The translations under genes and the position numbers were made by a program. A DNA stretch of 64,000 nucleotides from Phallus indusiatus (Eukaryota > Basidiomycota > Agaricomycetes > Phallales > Phallaceae): NCBI GenBank assembly GCA_027605045.1, contig JAQFWX010000096.1, positions 1-64,000 on the forward strand, read 5' to 3'. Each line of letters opens with the position of its first letter. Positions within the stretch are counted from its first letter, which is position 1. The notes beneath the pieces were generated by a model, which was not told the origin of the DNA, made no database searches, and saw only the letters and a list, made by a program, of their open reading frames with translations. Shown here piece by piece: positions 25,379-38,098 of the stretch.

Positions 25379-28300
25379 CTATAAACGAGTCAACACTTCA
25401 TTTCTTTCCACGCTGATGTTAGTCCCCCAACACCAATGTCCACACCCCGCCGGACATGCATGTCCCCAGATTTGGATCGGCTTGCTTTGAATACCAAGTC
25501 GTGTCTTCCGAAGGATATCTGTACCATGCTCTGATCCTGTGGGATTTGAGCCTGCGGTCAAATCACTGTCTTCTTCCTCGAAGCTAGTTTCACCACCACT
25601 AGCCGTCTCCGAAAAGCTATAATATGTTGATGTAGTGTCCTCCATCGCCACACTACTCCCAAGCGACGAGCCGGAGAGGGAATTACTTGATTGCGTGTGA
25701 AAAAGACCGAAAGCATTGGAGAACAAAGAAATCGCGGTACTTGGGACTGGAAGTTCCATTGCGGAATGACTAGCCATATATGAACGATAACATGTCTCGT
25801 GCCCCCCATGTTCGCATATAGGACAATGTATGAATAGTTTGTGGACTGGTAAATGACTGTGAAAAATTGTAAAATCCAAGTAGCAGGAATAAAGATCATA
25901 AAATACGGACCAGATTGCACAATGATTAGGTTGAGATTTACACTTAGAACAAAGTAACGTTGCGCGTGATGTTCTTTTAATAGATGTATTACATCTTCCA
26001 CATGCGGAATATATAGCAACCTGTTCTCGATTCAATAATATGTAGCGAAATAGTGCTGAACCATACCTGGCCTGTTTGTTCAGTTAAATTTACTTCAGTA
26101 TATTTCCGCACGTGAGCTGCAAGTATATGCTGCCTTAAACGAGACAGTAACTCTGAATCAGACAATAAGCGGAGCCCATCAAATTCAATGGGTTGTACTC
26201 ACCAATATAAGCTTCAATACTTCTTCTTATCGCGGTTTTCCTCAGTTTCAACTCCTTTGGTACCAATATTGCCAGCATCGCACACATTTGCACATCACCC
26301 TGTAAACACCATCAGAAACGTATGAACACTCAACAATCAAACTTACATTCTCGGATAACCGCTCAAAATTTTTCCTCATCTCCTTCCAAACTATGTCTCT
26401 CCACTTTTTCTCCCAAGACGGGACCGCCAAATTGATAGGCCGCAACCGGTGGATAGAAACATTGAAGAGACTTGCATCCCCTCCTCCACTTTCCTCGTTC
26501 GTCACATTCACAAGACCTAGACCTGTACCCGCGCTGCTTAATCCGATATTACTTGGTGCGGGAGCAGGAGAAGGAGAAGGACGTCGTGTAGAAGTCAAAG
26601 ACTCTTGCGTTACTGTAATACGCTCTGATGTTGAAGCTTGATCTCCTTCTTCGACTTTATTTTCTGCATAGCGGCGGGAGGTGTTTGACAAAACGGATGG
26701 AGGTCGGGAAGGTACTGCGACCGTGACTGTCCGTATACTACTCTTAGAAGGTGTCCGTCTGGGAGCGTTCCACGAAAGCGAATCTGTCATCCTGGGGACT
26801 GAAGAAGGTATGGGAACCGAATTAGATCGCGCCAACGAGCGAGAAGGGGGACCTTGGGAGGAATCATCGGACCCATCTTCCACTTCTAGATCGCTATCCG
26901 TATCAGAAACAATTTCCTCCATATCCGAATGCGACTCGGATTCAGAACTGCCCCTTTCCTCTTCATCATCCGAGAAATGCTCATTCGGAGATACAGTTCG
27001 CACACGTTGTGCATGTATTAAACTTGTTATCGGCGCATCATTTCCACGAGACTGTGGTGTGAATACTCTGGAAAGCGGACTGGGAGTCGGCTGTGCTTTG
27101 GCAGAGCGGACTCTCGCTATAGGAGGAGGCATAGATGAAATGTGTGGAAGCTTTAGCACGCGTTGAGAGACGGGTTTCGAGAGCGATGAAGAGGACGATG
27201 ATAAGCTCGCCGAAGGTCGAGTTTGTCGACCTTTTGACATTTGCATCTTTGACGAGGAGGAAGACGTAGAGGCTGATCCAGATTTGCTAGTGCTTAGTTT
27301 CTGATAATCGTCATCTTGAATGGCACTCAGACTTGAGCCGGGATACGGAGATTTCATGGAAAGATTGATTTTGGAACTTTCTGAGAAAGATTTTGCAGAG
27401 GTACTGCGAGTCATTAACCCAGGTGATACTTTACCGCGAAGGTCTTCTTCAGAAACCCTTCTAATCGATCCGTCGCTTTTCAGTTTCCGGTATTTTTCCA
27501 TCATACCCGTTAACCCGCTTCTGTCATAAGTACCAGTGTGATGTGTCGCCCCTCCGCTGCCTTCGGCTTTCGTATCATCATCATTTTCATCATCCAAGCT
27601 ATCCAAAGCCCCTCCACCAAGATGCGAACGCGAAAGAGCTACAGATCGTCTGGATGAAGCAACTGGTGTACTGCTGACAGGGGCAGATTCACGGCGGAAA
27701 TCTGGTCGAGGGCGTGAGGGGAAGACAGGAGACCGTCGAACAACTGGAAATTGATATTGTTAAAATTGAGTGAAGAAAGTTTTAGGATTGATTATACTTA
27801 CCCGATTCAGAACCACCGGGGTCGCCCAAACCAGCACTAGAAATGGAAGCGTCATACATTGACACAGGAGACATTTGGGGATCTTTCTGTTTATGATTGG
27901 AATTTTTGTCCTCAATCTTCTCTTGAGAATGTCCTGTCAAGGTGCTTGATTGGTTGTCTGGAGAAGACGAAACAGTGATCGTAGTAATAGTTGGTCGTGC
28001 AATCGACGGTGACGCGGAAATATGTCCAGTAGTTTCTGCCTGAGAGCCCTCAGCATTATGGTTTAAAGTAATTGACATCGATCGAGATGATTCTGGCAAA
28101 GGAAGAAGTGAAGGCTGAGATGGAGGGGTGTTACAACTCGGCTGGTTCTCAATTTCGTTTGCTGCACTTTCGTCACGGACGTCGTCGTCGTTCAAAAGGG
28201 TGGCTAGCAGGTTCCAGACACGAACAGCCTCGTCGTCACCTTCCGACTCAGCTACCTAGAAACGAAGAGCTCAAAGGATGTTATTGACAATAGTGCTTGT

Positions 28301-30319
28301 GCCTTTTCACCTCGGCATTTGCGATGCAAATTTCTTTTCTATCGCCGTTCATGTCATTTAAACGGAAAATATATCGTTTAGCCAAGCGAGTTATTCGATT
28401 GGCATCGATACCCAGTAATGTGTTGAATTCCGGAGACATATCTTGGGAACCACCTTTCACAATTGAAAGAACTCCAAATGTCTGGTCGGTCGGAATATAG
28501 GGAGGATCAGTAATTGCCTTGAGATCGTATTGAGCGTGGTCTGTTCGATCATTGAAATCCCTGGAGCATCTTGGTCAAGAGTCGTAACGACATAAGAAAG
28601 GGGGTAGACATACTCGACGTGGTCAAAAGGAATTTCATGCTCATCCTTGAGACCTGCTACAAACGCCATCTCTCCTGTAGCAGTCCAAGCTAGTGAATTC
28701 CTAGGGATCGCATCCAGTGGTTTAATGAGCGAATGGTGTAAATCGTATTGAACGAATGCTCCGGAAGTATGTAGCGTATGAAGAATATTTTCGGAAGCGA
28801 ATGAAAGGTCTATATAATTATTAGAATTTACCGGGAGCTGAGATTTGAGATATACCAGTCACGCTGCCTTCGACCCCTTCCGCGCCGTGTTGTAAAGCCC
28901 ACTTCCCAATCCAACCCCGTCTGATATCCCATATCTCTACGATAGAATCACTATCTACGTCAGTGTTTGAGACAATCTAGAAGGAAACATTAAAATCAAA
29001 CGGCGCGCAAATCATAAGAGAAACCCACTGCAACTTCAGTATTACTTCCTTGTCGCCATTTGACATGACGGCCAATGAAACTCGGGTGCAACGTCCGTAT
29101 GGGCCCATTACCACCCATCTTCATCGCTGGAAAAGACTTTTCATTGTCATTGGGAATGGTTATATTTGTACCAGAATTCGTCAAATCCCATATCTTGTTC
29201 GAATGTTTCATTATTTATCAGCAAAATAACAGCCAGAACAGAAAGAAACACACCTTGACGCTTCTGTCCATACCACTAGTTACGATCCAGCCAAGACCAC
29301 TTTCGTTCATACTGGGACTCTGCCAGTCCATGGAAAGGACCGCAGAAGAGTGGGCGAGGGTGACTCGTTCCAAAGGTTGGGCCTTTGACCGAAGGTCCCA
29401 TCTAACTTCTGGGTTAGAATACCAAATTGTGTAATTAGAACACATTTACTCTACCTTTGGATGGTACCACTTTCCAACCCAACACAAACATGCATGGGAT
29501 GGGAAGACACTGGACACAAAGCTAACGTTCGAATGCCGGCTGCATGATAGACTTTGAGAACCGACGAAACAGGCGACCGAAAATCCTTCGAAAGTAGGTA
29601 GATGAGATAGCCAATATAGCAAAAGCAATTACCCAAATGCGGAGATAACCATCCTGCGAACCACTAACAAACATGTATGGGAGAGTAGATGACGGTGCAA
29701 GTTGATTGATAGCCCGTTTATGTTCCCTAACGCGACCGTCTATAGTATATTGTTCATGAGGACTTTAGCGTAGTTGCTGGAATGTTAAAACATGTACCAA
29801 ATTTGTTCCCTGATCGCGAAACATCCCAGTAGATGATTTCACCGTTTCGTGCACTGGTCACAACTTTATTGTCAAATGCTGTTTTGAAAGATTTCAGTTA
29901 TGACTGACAGAAGGATAGAATGAATGAACATTCAGACCTCCTTTCCCCCATATGACATCTGTAGGAGCACTATCTACTTTGAGACCTGACGAGGGCCACA
30001 TATTCGGGCTGGTCTCGATAGTTGCACCACCAGGACCAACGCATAATCTCGCATTTAAATGCAGATGTTCATCAGTTTGTCGACTTGTATCCGATATTTT
30101 GATCAAACGTAGAACTGGAATATCGACTCTGTAAACAACGAGTGCAACGTTTAATGAATATCACGGACCGTCGTTTCCTGCTACGACTGCACGAGAGCCA
30201 TCACTCGATGAAGCGAATGAGCCACCGCCGATTGAACAAGCACGAGGATGTACTGCAAAACGCGTCCGATAAGGGAAGTTGACTGGGTAGTTCTCAACGG
30301 TGGCGGAGGGAGACACCAT
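25379..30319 (-). CDS. RTC1: SEA/GATOR2 complex subunit, Rtc1 (WDR24) type
   Basis: Vacuole-associated scaffold subunit of the SEACAT/GATOR2 complex that controls TORC1 signalling in response to amino acids. Many exons. The N-terminal WD40 propeller spans about 30319-28700, with pieces such as GEIIYWDVSRSG, MDWQSP...GWIVTSGMDRSVKV and SDSIVEIWDIRRGWIGKW. A long disordered Ser/Pro/Asp-rich linker covers about 28250-26450. The C-terminal zinc-binding module has CGRCN, CSKCK, CPICEHGGHETC and ends CPAGCGHWC; that HGGH plus CPAGCGHxC combination points to Rtc1/WDR24 rather than Mtc5/WDR59. The ATG at 30319 is chosen because it lies just before the conserved propeller start; an upstream ATG at 30415 is possible. 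Family is quite sure; individual introns in the linker are not all resolved. Confidence 0.78.
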
Positions 30320-30471
30320 ACCCAACTTCAACGCGTCGTTTGTGTCACATACGTCATGCCATGATACTGCAATGCTATTTTGCATAAATTTTTTGCAGCA
30401 AACGACTTGGGACACTCAGGTTTTTATAACGGATTGTACAAGATATTATTGCAAAAAGTTGTCATCGGGGA

Positions 30472-30936
30472 TTACGACTGTAATACATGCATTTGGCCCG
30501 TTCTAGCCAAATAAACAGATCCGGAATCAGCCCAAACTTCGTACCGTGCCAACTTGTACTCGTCGTCAAATTGAAGAACATAAACAAACATCTCGTCCCA
30601 AGATTGCTGGGTCTCTATCCATCTAAATTCTGCTCGGCCTTTTACAACGACTTTCCTCTGTTGGTCATCAACGATATACTCGACGAATTCCATATTATTG
30701 TATTTGATAGTTTTGGCCAGAATATAAAAGTAGGTTTTGACGTCTTCGAGACCGACGAATTCACGACCGAGGAAGGGAGCAAGGGAAGAATGACCATGTT
30801 CAACAGCGATAGGGGTTGTTGATGTTGAAAAGTGGGTTAGCACGTCTTTGTGCGAGGCAAAATCATTGCAAACTGCGTGGGCTGCCGATAATAGCTGGTC
30901 GCGGGTTGTGGATTCAGAAGTGATAGAGGAAGACAT
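30472..30936 (-). CDS. NTF2-like / SnoaL-like fold protein
   Basis: Intronless, about 154 residues from the ATG at 30936 (another in-frame ATG lies at 30963). Features fitting the cone-shaped NTF2-like fold are an N-terminal helix (RDQLLSAAHAVCNDFASHKDVLTHFS), the FVGLEDVKTYFYILAKTIKY segment and a C-terminal antiparallel sheet (RKVVVKGRAEFRWIETQQSW, FVYVLQFDDEYKLARYEVWAD). Many small fungal proteins share this fold without known function; some are enzymes, some bind ligands. No catalytic set can be named from sequence. It lies only about 50 bases from the stop of the GSKIP-domain gene on the same strand. Confidence 0.7.
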   Translation of the reverse strand: MSSSITSESTTRDQLLSAAHAVCNDFASHKDVLTHFSTSTTPIAVEHGHSSLAPFLGREFVGLEDVKTYFYILAKTIKYNNMEFVEYIVDDQQRKVVVKGRAEFRWIETQQSWDEMFVYVLQFDDEYKLARYEVWADSGSVYLARTGQMHVLQS

Positions 30937-30988
30937 TGCTGGCATTATACAGACATTGTACAAGTGTCAGTGCGCGAGTCGCATTCCG

Positions 30989-31353
30989 TCATAAGTTTTC
31001 GTCCAGGCGTGACAGTCGAGCAATTATTTCTGCCTGATGACGTTCTCTGTAGCTCGGGCTTACACTCCACAAAAGATCTTCCAGTGTTTCATAAATCCGT
31101 GGCTCATCGTCCTGATGCTCTTCTATCTGTAGTATTATGAGCCCCATAAGAAATTCTTATTAATCTCCCAAAAAAAACCTACTTCGTAGCCCCTAGCTGT
31201 GAGTTTGACTTTGATCTGTCGTTTCTCCAACAACTCGACTTCCGATACAGCCTGATGAGCATCGCACAAGTCTTCCACCACGCGATAGGCGATTATGCCG
31301 TATTCCACCTCGGATAAAGCTCTAATCAGTTCTGGTTTTGAGAAAGAAGACAT
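30989..31353 (-). CDS. GSKIP-domain protein
   Basis: Two exons, 31353-31183 and 31126-30989, join in frame across a 56 base GT-AG intron, giving 102 residues. The second exon carries the family core: RIYETLEDLLWSVSPSYRERHQAEIIARL. It resembles the GSK3-binding region of human GSKIP, which has the same pattern of Tyr-x-Thr/Ser-x-x-x-Leu-Leu followed by x-Ser-Pro-x-Tyr and a helix. The first exon fits the preceding beta-strand part (RQIKVKLTARGYE). In animals the protein binds GSK3-beta and PKA; the role in fungi is not established. It is divergent from ERV46, with 192 bases between start codons. Confidence 0.72.
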
Positions 31354-31545
31354 CTTGCCAATAAGAAAAAGTCAGCGAGCTAATTCACTAATTTGTTTAC
31401 CGCGACCCGTGGTGCAATGCATGTGACGCCCGGACTCGGAAACTCCCCGGAGTATGTCGTTGCGCACCTTCCACGTATACCATTTACAAGTACCCGAGTT
31501 TATTTAAACCTTCCTCGCTGTCTCGACCTTCACTCTCTTGCTTCG

Positions 31546-33245
31546 ATGGCGAAAGGTTTGTCTTTCAAGGGCGTTGATGCCTTTGGCAAAGTGAGAATCT
31601 ATAATCCTATTTTCATTTTGTTTATTAACTACTTTTCCTTAGACATCAGAGGATGTCAAAATTAAAACTCGAACTGGAGCTTTCCGTAAGTATCCTATTT
31701 GGAGAAAAATAAACTACCATTACTAAAAAGCAAAATAGTTACCTTGCTATCGGCGGCCATTATCCTCACTTTCATGACCATCGAATTCTTCGACTATCGT
31801 CGAGTTCACATTGACACGTCAATTGTCGTGGACAAATCGCGAGGTGAAAAGCTAACAGTACACATGAACGTTACATTTCCTCATGTACCATGCTACCGTT
31901 CGTTGTTTTCTTTTTTTTTCCCGTTGACCTATATTCAGCTGCTCTATTTATATCTCCCTTGCAGTACTTAGCTTGGACGTCGTAGACATTTCGGGAGAAC
32001 AACAAAGAGACATAACTCACAATGTTATGAAAACAAGACTGGATCCCCAAGGCAATGTCGTAGGCGATATCGCTGCCCAGCTGGGCTCTGATTTAGACAA
32101 GGCCGTGGCCAATAGGGACCCCAACTATTGCGGTTCATGCTACGGTGGTATTGTTCCCGCAAGCGGATGTTGCAATACTTGTGAAGAAGTTCGTCAATCC
32201 TACGTCAACCGCGGCTGGAGTTTTGGTAATCCAGATGCTATAGAGCAGGTCAGCCATTGTGTTCCCTGTCGACTTTGACGCGTTTTGCTTACTAGGATGT
32301 AAATTCGCCAGTGTGTAGCCGAAGGATGGTCGGATAAAATCAAGAACCAGGCAGCTGAAGGATGCAATATCGCTGGTCGCATTCGAGTGAACAAAGTCGT
32401 TGGTAACATTTACTTGACTCCTGGACGTTCATTCCAATCGCATACAATGCAAGTCCACGATTTGGTACCTTATTTGAAAGACACGAATGGTCAACACCAT
32501 AACTTTGGACACACCATTCATACCCTCGAGTTTGAAAGCGACGATGAGTATGATATCAGAAAGAAGGATATTAGTGCCGAATTGAAAAGGCGGCTAAATA
32601 TAGAAGGAGATCCTCTTGTTGGCGTCGTTGCTTCGGTATATTCTTCTGGCTGTCTGTCAATTCCAGCTTTTTTCTTATTCTTTTTCCAGGCTCCCAAAAC
32701 GCAGTATATGTTCCAGTACTTCTTAAAAGTAGTCTCTACTCAATTCCGTTCTCTGGACGGACGTATTGTACGTTGGTTATTTATATGTCTTCAATCATCC
32801 TTCGTAACGTATTTGATTGTCAGGTTAAAGTCCACCAATATAGTGTCACACATTTTGAACGAGATCTTTCCGAGGGCGCACAAGGGAGCACTGGTCAAGG
32901 TGTACATCTAAGTCATGGAGTTGCCGGTATGCCAGGTAAGTTGGCACGTTCCAAAACATCTATGTATGCTCATCCAGATCTCTACCAAGGCACTTTCTTC
33001 AACGTTGAGATTTCGCCGATTCTTATCATTCATTCTGAGACCCGTCAATCGTTTGCTCACTTCCTGACTTCGTAAGTGTCAAGAACCGGCCAGAATACAA
33101 TCCGTTCCTAAACATTCATTTCAGGACATGCGCCATTGTTGGAGGAGTGTTGACGATCGCGTCAATTTTCGACCAACTCTTATTCGCAACTGGCAGAGCA
33201 CTGAAAAAGAGCGGGCAGAACGGTATCGCAGGAAAATTAATGTAG
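31546..33245 (+). CDS. ERV46: COPII vesicle protein Erv46 (ERGIC3)
   Basis: Membrane cargo receptor that cycles between ER and Golgi in a complex with Erv41. Several exons start with MAKGLSFKGVDAFGKTSEDV, the conserved cytosolic N-terminus. The first membrane segment is VTLLSAAIILTFMTIEFFDY. The lumenal domain holds the cysteine-rich block NYCGSCYGG then GCCNTCEEVRQSYVNRGW, and CVAEGWSDKI, all typical of the family. A second membrane segment near the end is CAIVGGVLTIASIFDQLLF, followed by a short cytosolic tail ending GIAGKLM. The order and spacing match Erv46 orthologues. Introns are 45-70 bases and conventional. No defect is seen. Confidence 0.95.
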
Positions 33246-33348
33246 CGTAGTACTCTCATAAGGCACTTATTTTATTCTAAAGCATTTGTATTTCGCGAGG
33301 ATTCTCATACATTCAGAGTGAAATGATACATACCGTCTAAAGGTGGTA

Positions 33349-34544
33349 TTATATATATTTAGCTACAAAGGCGAAGGCTTCATCAAAAATAGCACCCCAC
33401 TTTCCTTCCGCCGTCTCTGCATAGTCAAACGAGTGTCCCTCTCCTTCACAAGGTCTGAGCACGACAGGAGTTCCTCGAGAAACAAGTAAATCGTGAAGAG
33501 TTTGCGTCTCAGAAAAGTCAACGAGAATGTCTGCCGTGCCGTGTATAAAGAACGAAGGTGGAAATTCAGCTATGTTGAGCTGTGGAAATAGTTTGAGATG
33601 TTTTTGGGGGACAATAGTCGTCCAGTCAGGGGGGGTTTCCGAATCGAGGTGAGCCCGAAGATGTTCGCTCAAAGAAGGAGAGTGTTGACCGGTATAATAA
33701 TCGAGGAAATTCCCGTCTTGAAGATAGATTCTCATTATAAGCATTCGTGGGTTGCTTGGAAATCCGGGTATATAGTAATCTTGACCATGATAGGTTGGAG
33801 TGGAAGCACTGATAGGTTTTTGTTCTTGAGACCTGGGGTAAACAAACTCAGGGTAATCTTTTGCTTCAATTCTTTCTCGGTTGGGATACACGGAATCGCT
33901 CGTGTGAGATAGATAGTGATGTCTCTAGATAATTACAGTCTTTTCAGAGAACGAGTGGTCGGCTAACCGTAAAAGGAATATCGCACCATATAGTCACCAC
34001 CCATTCCATATACAGAAAGAATGGCTTTTGGTTTCGGGTTGGCATGGATGGTAGAAAGATAAACACAAGTGCATCCTGCACTGTTACCAGCAGCAATAAG
34101 CTTATCAGAGTCGACACCTTCATTTCGACCGTGAGATTGGATGACTTCGTTAATATCGTCGCGTATGAAATTAAAAAGGTCCTTAATGTCGTCGACTATG
34201 TCATGAGCAGAGCATGGGATAAGAAGTCGGTAATTAACGGTGATAAAAACATATCCCGAATCCATCGCTCTATCTGTAATCATAACTTGGTAAAACGAGG
34301 CTTTCGCGATTATCAATGACTTAGTACGCTTACTGTGAATCCAATACGGAAACCATGCGTCCTTCTCACCAACGAACAATCCACCGCCATGGAAAAACAC
34401 GATAGCAGGACGAAGTTGTGTCTCTTTTGAAAGGCCTGCCTGTGTTCCCTCCGGAGGAAGATAAACGTCCAACTCAATCTTGTCACCGTGAGCCTCCTTA
34501 TATGCGCAAGTGCAATAGCAGGGTGGATGATCGGTTTCGCCCAT
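33349..34544 (-). CDS. Alpha/beta hydrolase, HGGG (hormone-sensitive lipase) type
   Basis: Esterase/lipase-like enzyme. Three exons in my model start with MGETDHPPCYCTCAYKEAHG. The oxyanion loop is VFFHGGGLFVG; the nucleophile motif is AAGNSAGCTC (Ser in GNSAG); the acid is in FFIHGTADILVDF; the histidine is in EGEGHSFDYAE. The full triad is therefore present. An intron near 34260-34330 uses GTAAGC and ends ...TTACAG. The second intron is best placed with a GTGCGA donor, joining GGDYM to RHHYLSHTSD in frame, as in family members with a GG-x-(F/Y)-x-x-x-HYL segment. Substrate unknown. No signal peptide, so cytosolic by inference. It is divergent from the dienelactone hydrolase gene. Confidence 0.82.
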
Positions 34545-34876
34545 AACAAGAACGTTTGCTCACCACTGTCTATTAGTACCCTTATCGCTTCACGACGCCC
34601 ACCCAGCCACAGCGGGTGCCTAAAAACATAACACATATTCCCATCACATAGCCTATTTCGGACCTCATTTCGCCGAAAGCATGAAAATCCTGCTGCAGAT
34701 CACCACTGCAAATGCAAATGAGTAGTCGTCTCTCTTCTGTGCTTATTTCCGAGACAACGTTTACCTGGGGGATGTCATCCGGCTCATCGGGACGTCACAA
34801 CTCCGTCATGATGATATACATATTGGACTTCTTTTAATATTTTATATCCTCAGGAAATGTTTCCAAATATTCTCGA
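34545..34876. promoter_or_regulatory. Divergent promoter between two hydrolase genes
   Basis: 332 bases between start codons of the alpha/beta hydrolase (-) and the dienelactone hydrolase (+). No gene is contained. An AT-rich TTTTAATATTTTATAT stretch at about 34832-34847 may act as a TATA region for the + strand gene. Confidence 0.4.
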
Positions 34877-35990
34877 ATGACGCCTCTAGCCACTGAGCCC
34901 GGAGACGATTGCTGCGACGAAGGTGCTCGCCGGGTGGGCAAAGCTCGAGGTGTAGTCAAAAGCGTTGGTGGTTTGCAGACTTACATCGCTTCACCGCCCA
35001 CTCTAAGCAACCGGATACTTTTGTTTTTCTCGGATGTCCATGGTCCATTTCACATCAATAATCAATTGTTGACGGATTACTTTGCATCACAAGGTATAGT
35101 CCGGCGATACTGCATTGTTGAACCATGGCTGAATCGTTGTACGTTGGTTAGGTTACCTGGTTCTTTCTCCCGATTATTTTGAGGGATACCCTGTTCAAAC
35201 AGCGAAGCTGCTCAAAGGTTTTGATCGAGCAGTCTGGATTCAGGCGGCATTCGCGAGAGCAAAGAGAATCTGTCCTTCGTGGGTAGCCGGGGTTTTGAAG
35301 GAACTTGGTAGGAGAACTTTAAGTTCAACGAGTGTCATCGAATTCATTTTTTCTTTCTCAGAAAATACTACTTCAAAGATAGGTGCTGTCGGTGCGCCCC
35401 TTTTCTCGAACATATAAGGCAGGGACGTAGTCTAAGACAGTTGAAAGGGTACTGTTTCGGAGCACCCTTCGTTCTGGATTTGTGCAAAACTGATAATGTC
35501 GTTGCTGGTGCCATAGCACACCCAGCGTTTGTCGAAGAAGATGATTTCAGAAATATAAAACGTGCGTCTTTTCTTAATGTGCATGTTGCGATTCACCTCA
35601 CTGATATGATACAGAACCATTGATGATATCATGTGCCGGTAAGGGGAATAGCTCAGTATTTCAAAATGGGAGATCCATATTTCAGAAATAGAAACAGACA
35701 ACACATTCACCTCGGAAGCTCGTCACAGATCTGAAGAAATTTTAAAAGAAGCACAAGCCTGCTATTTTTATGAGCTTTTCTCTGGTGTCCGTCATGGATT
35801 TGCTCTGCGAGGGTCTATGGGAAATGGTATGATCATATATATTAATTGTATCTTCGTGTTCCCTAATTTTCTTTCAGTCTGGGCCCGGAAACGTTGTGCA
35901 GACAGCTTCATCTCATGGGCGGATCGTTTTATGGAGCCGCTCGTCTCGCAGGAGGAAGATCGTAAAGCTGAGCATTCCGATCCGCAATGA
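34877..35990 (+). CDS. Dienelactone hydrolase family protein
   Basis: Small alpha/beta hydrolase that opens lactone rings in bacteria; fungal members are often of unknown substrate. Seven short exons join in frame, with introns of 45-80 bases. The N-terminus contains CCDEGARRVGKARGVVKSVGGLQTY. Next comes ILLFFSDVHGP, then LVLSPDYFEGYPVQ. The nucleophile motif is AVGYCFGAPFVLDL (Cys in G-x-C-x-G). AIAHPAFVEEDDF follows, and the histidine lies in LFSGVRHGFALRG. The last exon reads VWARKRCADSFISWADRFM, a common end for this family. The nucleophile elbow has Ala in place of the second Gly in the usual G-G pair. The stop is at 35988-35990. It converges on the siroheme synthase gene. Confidence 0.85.
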
Positions 35991-36118
35991 GACTTCAAAA
36001 GCCTTGTAAGGCTCGCAAACGACTAGACAATCTAAGATCTTTATTTATTAGAAACAAACCTTGTTTAATGCTTACTTTAATTATATACTCTCCCATGATT
36101 TATCAAGACCCTCCTTGA

Positions 36119-38098
36119 TCATAAAAGGTTCCCCTTTAACCAAGAAGTTATATGCTCCATATTGGGTTCAGCATCGCCGGATAGACCGTCCGCAAGGCCT
36201 AGACAAGTCCACCCAATAACCATCATCCCCGGAGGCCTTTGTGGACCTACCCTTGGTGATGACATGGCATTTACAATATCATTTAATGTAGATGAGATGA
36301 TTCGTTGATCTGCCATCGTAGCTCGTTCAATGATGCACATAGGCAGATAGCCAGGGTATCCTTCGTCTTCGGTCATTACACGAACAATTTCCGCTAGTTT
36401 CGCAACGCCCATGAGAACGAGAACCGTCGTTCCACGGTCATAACGTGGTATACGCCCCGCCGCACCTGCTTTACTAACGCCGGTACATATCACAACACTG
36501 TCTGCTACGCCACGAGCAGTCACTGCTATATTGGCTGATAGCGGTGCTGCAAGTGCTGAGCTCAGTCCAGGTATGACTGTAGGTGGATAGCCATTGGCGG
36601 TGAAATAGTTGATTTCGGAAGAAACGCGTGCATACAGCATTGGATCTCCTTGCTTCAACTGGTTTTTTTTTCATGCATGAGTATAATGCGATTTAGAGGG
36701 AAAAAATGAATGCTCACCCGTACAACCACTTTCCCTTGCTTTGCTGCTTCTAATCCGACCTGTAGTAACTCTTCCTGAGCTTGATCGGCATTACCAGGAA
36801 ATTTACGAGCAATTCGCAGTTCAACAGCTGTGTATCAAGGATCAGGGCGACGTCTACCTAGAATAATTATCACCTACACTTAGGAATGGTATCTAGGACA
36901 GCTTCCGGAACTAGTTTATCACTTAATACGAGGTCCGCCGACTGAAGAATCTTTGACGCCGCCAATGTTAAAAGCATAGGATGACCCGGCCCAGAGCCTA
37001 CCAAAAAAATTCGACCTGAAGGAGAAGGTGGTGCTAAAGGTGGCATGTTATGAAGTGTCGGTGCTGCTGGGACCGTAGAGCCAGATATCCCAGCGAACAT
37101 TCGAGATGATGGGGTAATATCACCGTTGAGTATCGAGTGGAATTCTTCTTCCTTGAGACTTGCGAGTGAATCAAGAGGCCAGAATTCGCTCATTTGTGCG
37201 ACCCAACGTATCCGACTTTGCCTCCGACTGAGCAACGCATTATTTTTATTATCCGAGTCTACGGCGTGGTGGGAAACTGGCTCATTAGGTGTGCTGGGTA
37301 AATCGACATCGTCAAACAGTTTGTTTTGGACCACGCTAGATGAATGCGATGTCTGGTTCTCTATTTCTAAGTCGTCGGTCCTAGCTTTATCTCGTAGTTT
37401 CCCAATATTGTCAACGGCATCTCCAATTCCCTTAGGTAGTCGGGCGACAATTTCACGATTTATGCGAGAGCTTAAGCGGCAGCCTTTGGAATTAGTGACG
37501 ACACCGATCTAAAGGAGCCAGTTAGTGTGTTAAAATACTAGGCAGACACACGATTCCAATCAACCTGTAACGCAGTAGGTTCATTGCTGATGGCACTCCG
37601 GAAACGATAAGTGGACGGGAAAGAAAAGTCGCATAAATCGGCAATGTCTGTTGTGTTTGTGGGTATATTGTGAATGACACTGGCAACTTCGTATAACTTG
37701 GCTGCAGAGTTTTTACTTCTGGGAAGAGAACCACTAGTCGCCGAGGATATCATAGTATCTGTGACACATAGGAAACAAACGGGGGACACAGATGAGAGAA
37801 CAGAATGTAGTGCAGCCTCGTCAACGTCTTCGACCGGAGGAGAATGGGTACTGTTCCACTTATAGGCTTCTTCTTCAATTTCTCTCCATTGTGCCTCATT
37901 TTGTGTAACACGCCATCTGATCTCCTCAGAAGCATTCTCAAGCCCTCGGCCGAGGACGATGACCTGAGCATCGGCCTCTAGACACACGAACGCTCTACTT
38001 GCGGCTAGTTTTCCAGATCCTACAATGACAGCGTACTTCTTATGCAAATGAAAGGAAAGTAAGAGTGAAGCTCCTTTCTTGGGTTCCGCAAATTTCAT
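36119..38098 (-). CDS. Siroheme synthase: Met8-like domain fused to uroporphyrinogen-III C-methyltransferase
   Basis: Makes siroheme, the cofactor of sulfite reductase, from uroporphyrinogen III. The N-terminal third is a precorrin-2 dehydrogenase-type Rossmann domain: ASLLLSFHLHKKYAVIVGSG then ASRAFVCLEADAQVIVLG. After a linker comes the methyltransferase: GRIFLVGSGPGHPMLLTLAA, KILQSADLVLSDKLV, LKQGDPMLYARVSSE, VIPGLSSALAAPLSANI and RGVADSVVICTG. The fusion is equivalent to yeast Met8 plus Met1, or bacterial CysG, in one chain. The start is the first ATG, directly before the Rossmann strand. The terminal stop is at 36119-36121. The first exon and promoter are duplicated, in broken form, at 50566-51237. 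The symbol is left open because it covers two yeast genes. Confidence 0.88.

Noticed and set aside
33349..35990. Two neighbouring hydrolase genes as a catabolic cluster
   Set aside because: They share a divergent promoter but no transporter, regulator or other pathway enzyme is near, and the flanking genes are housekeeping genes.
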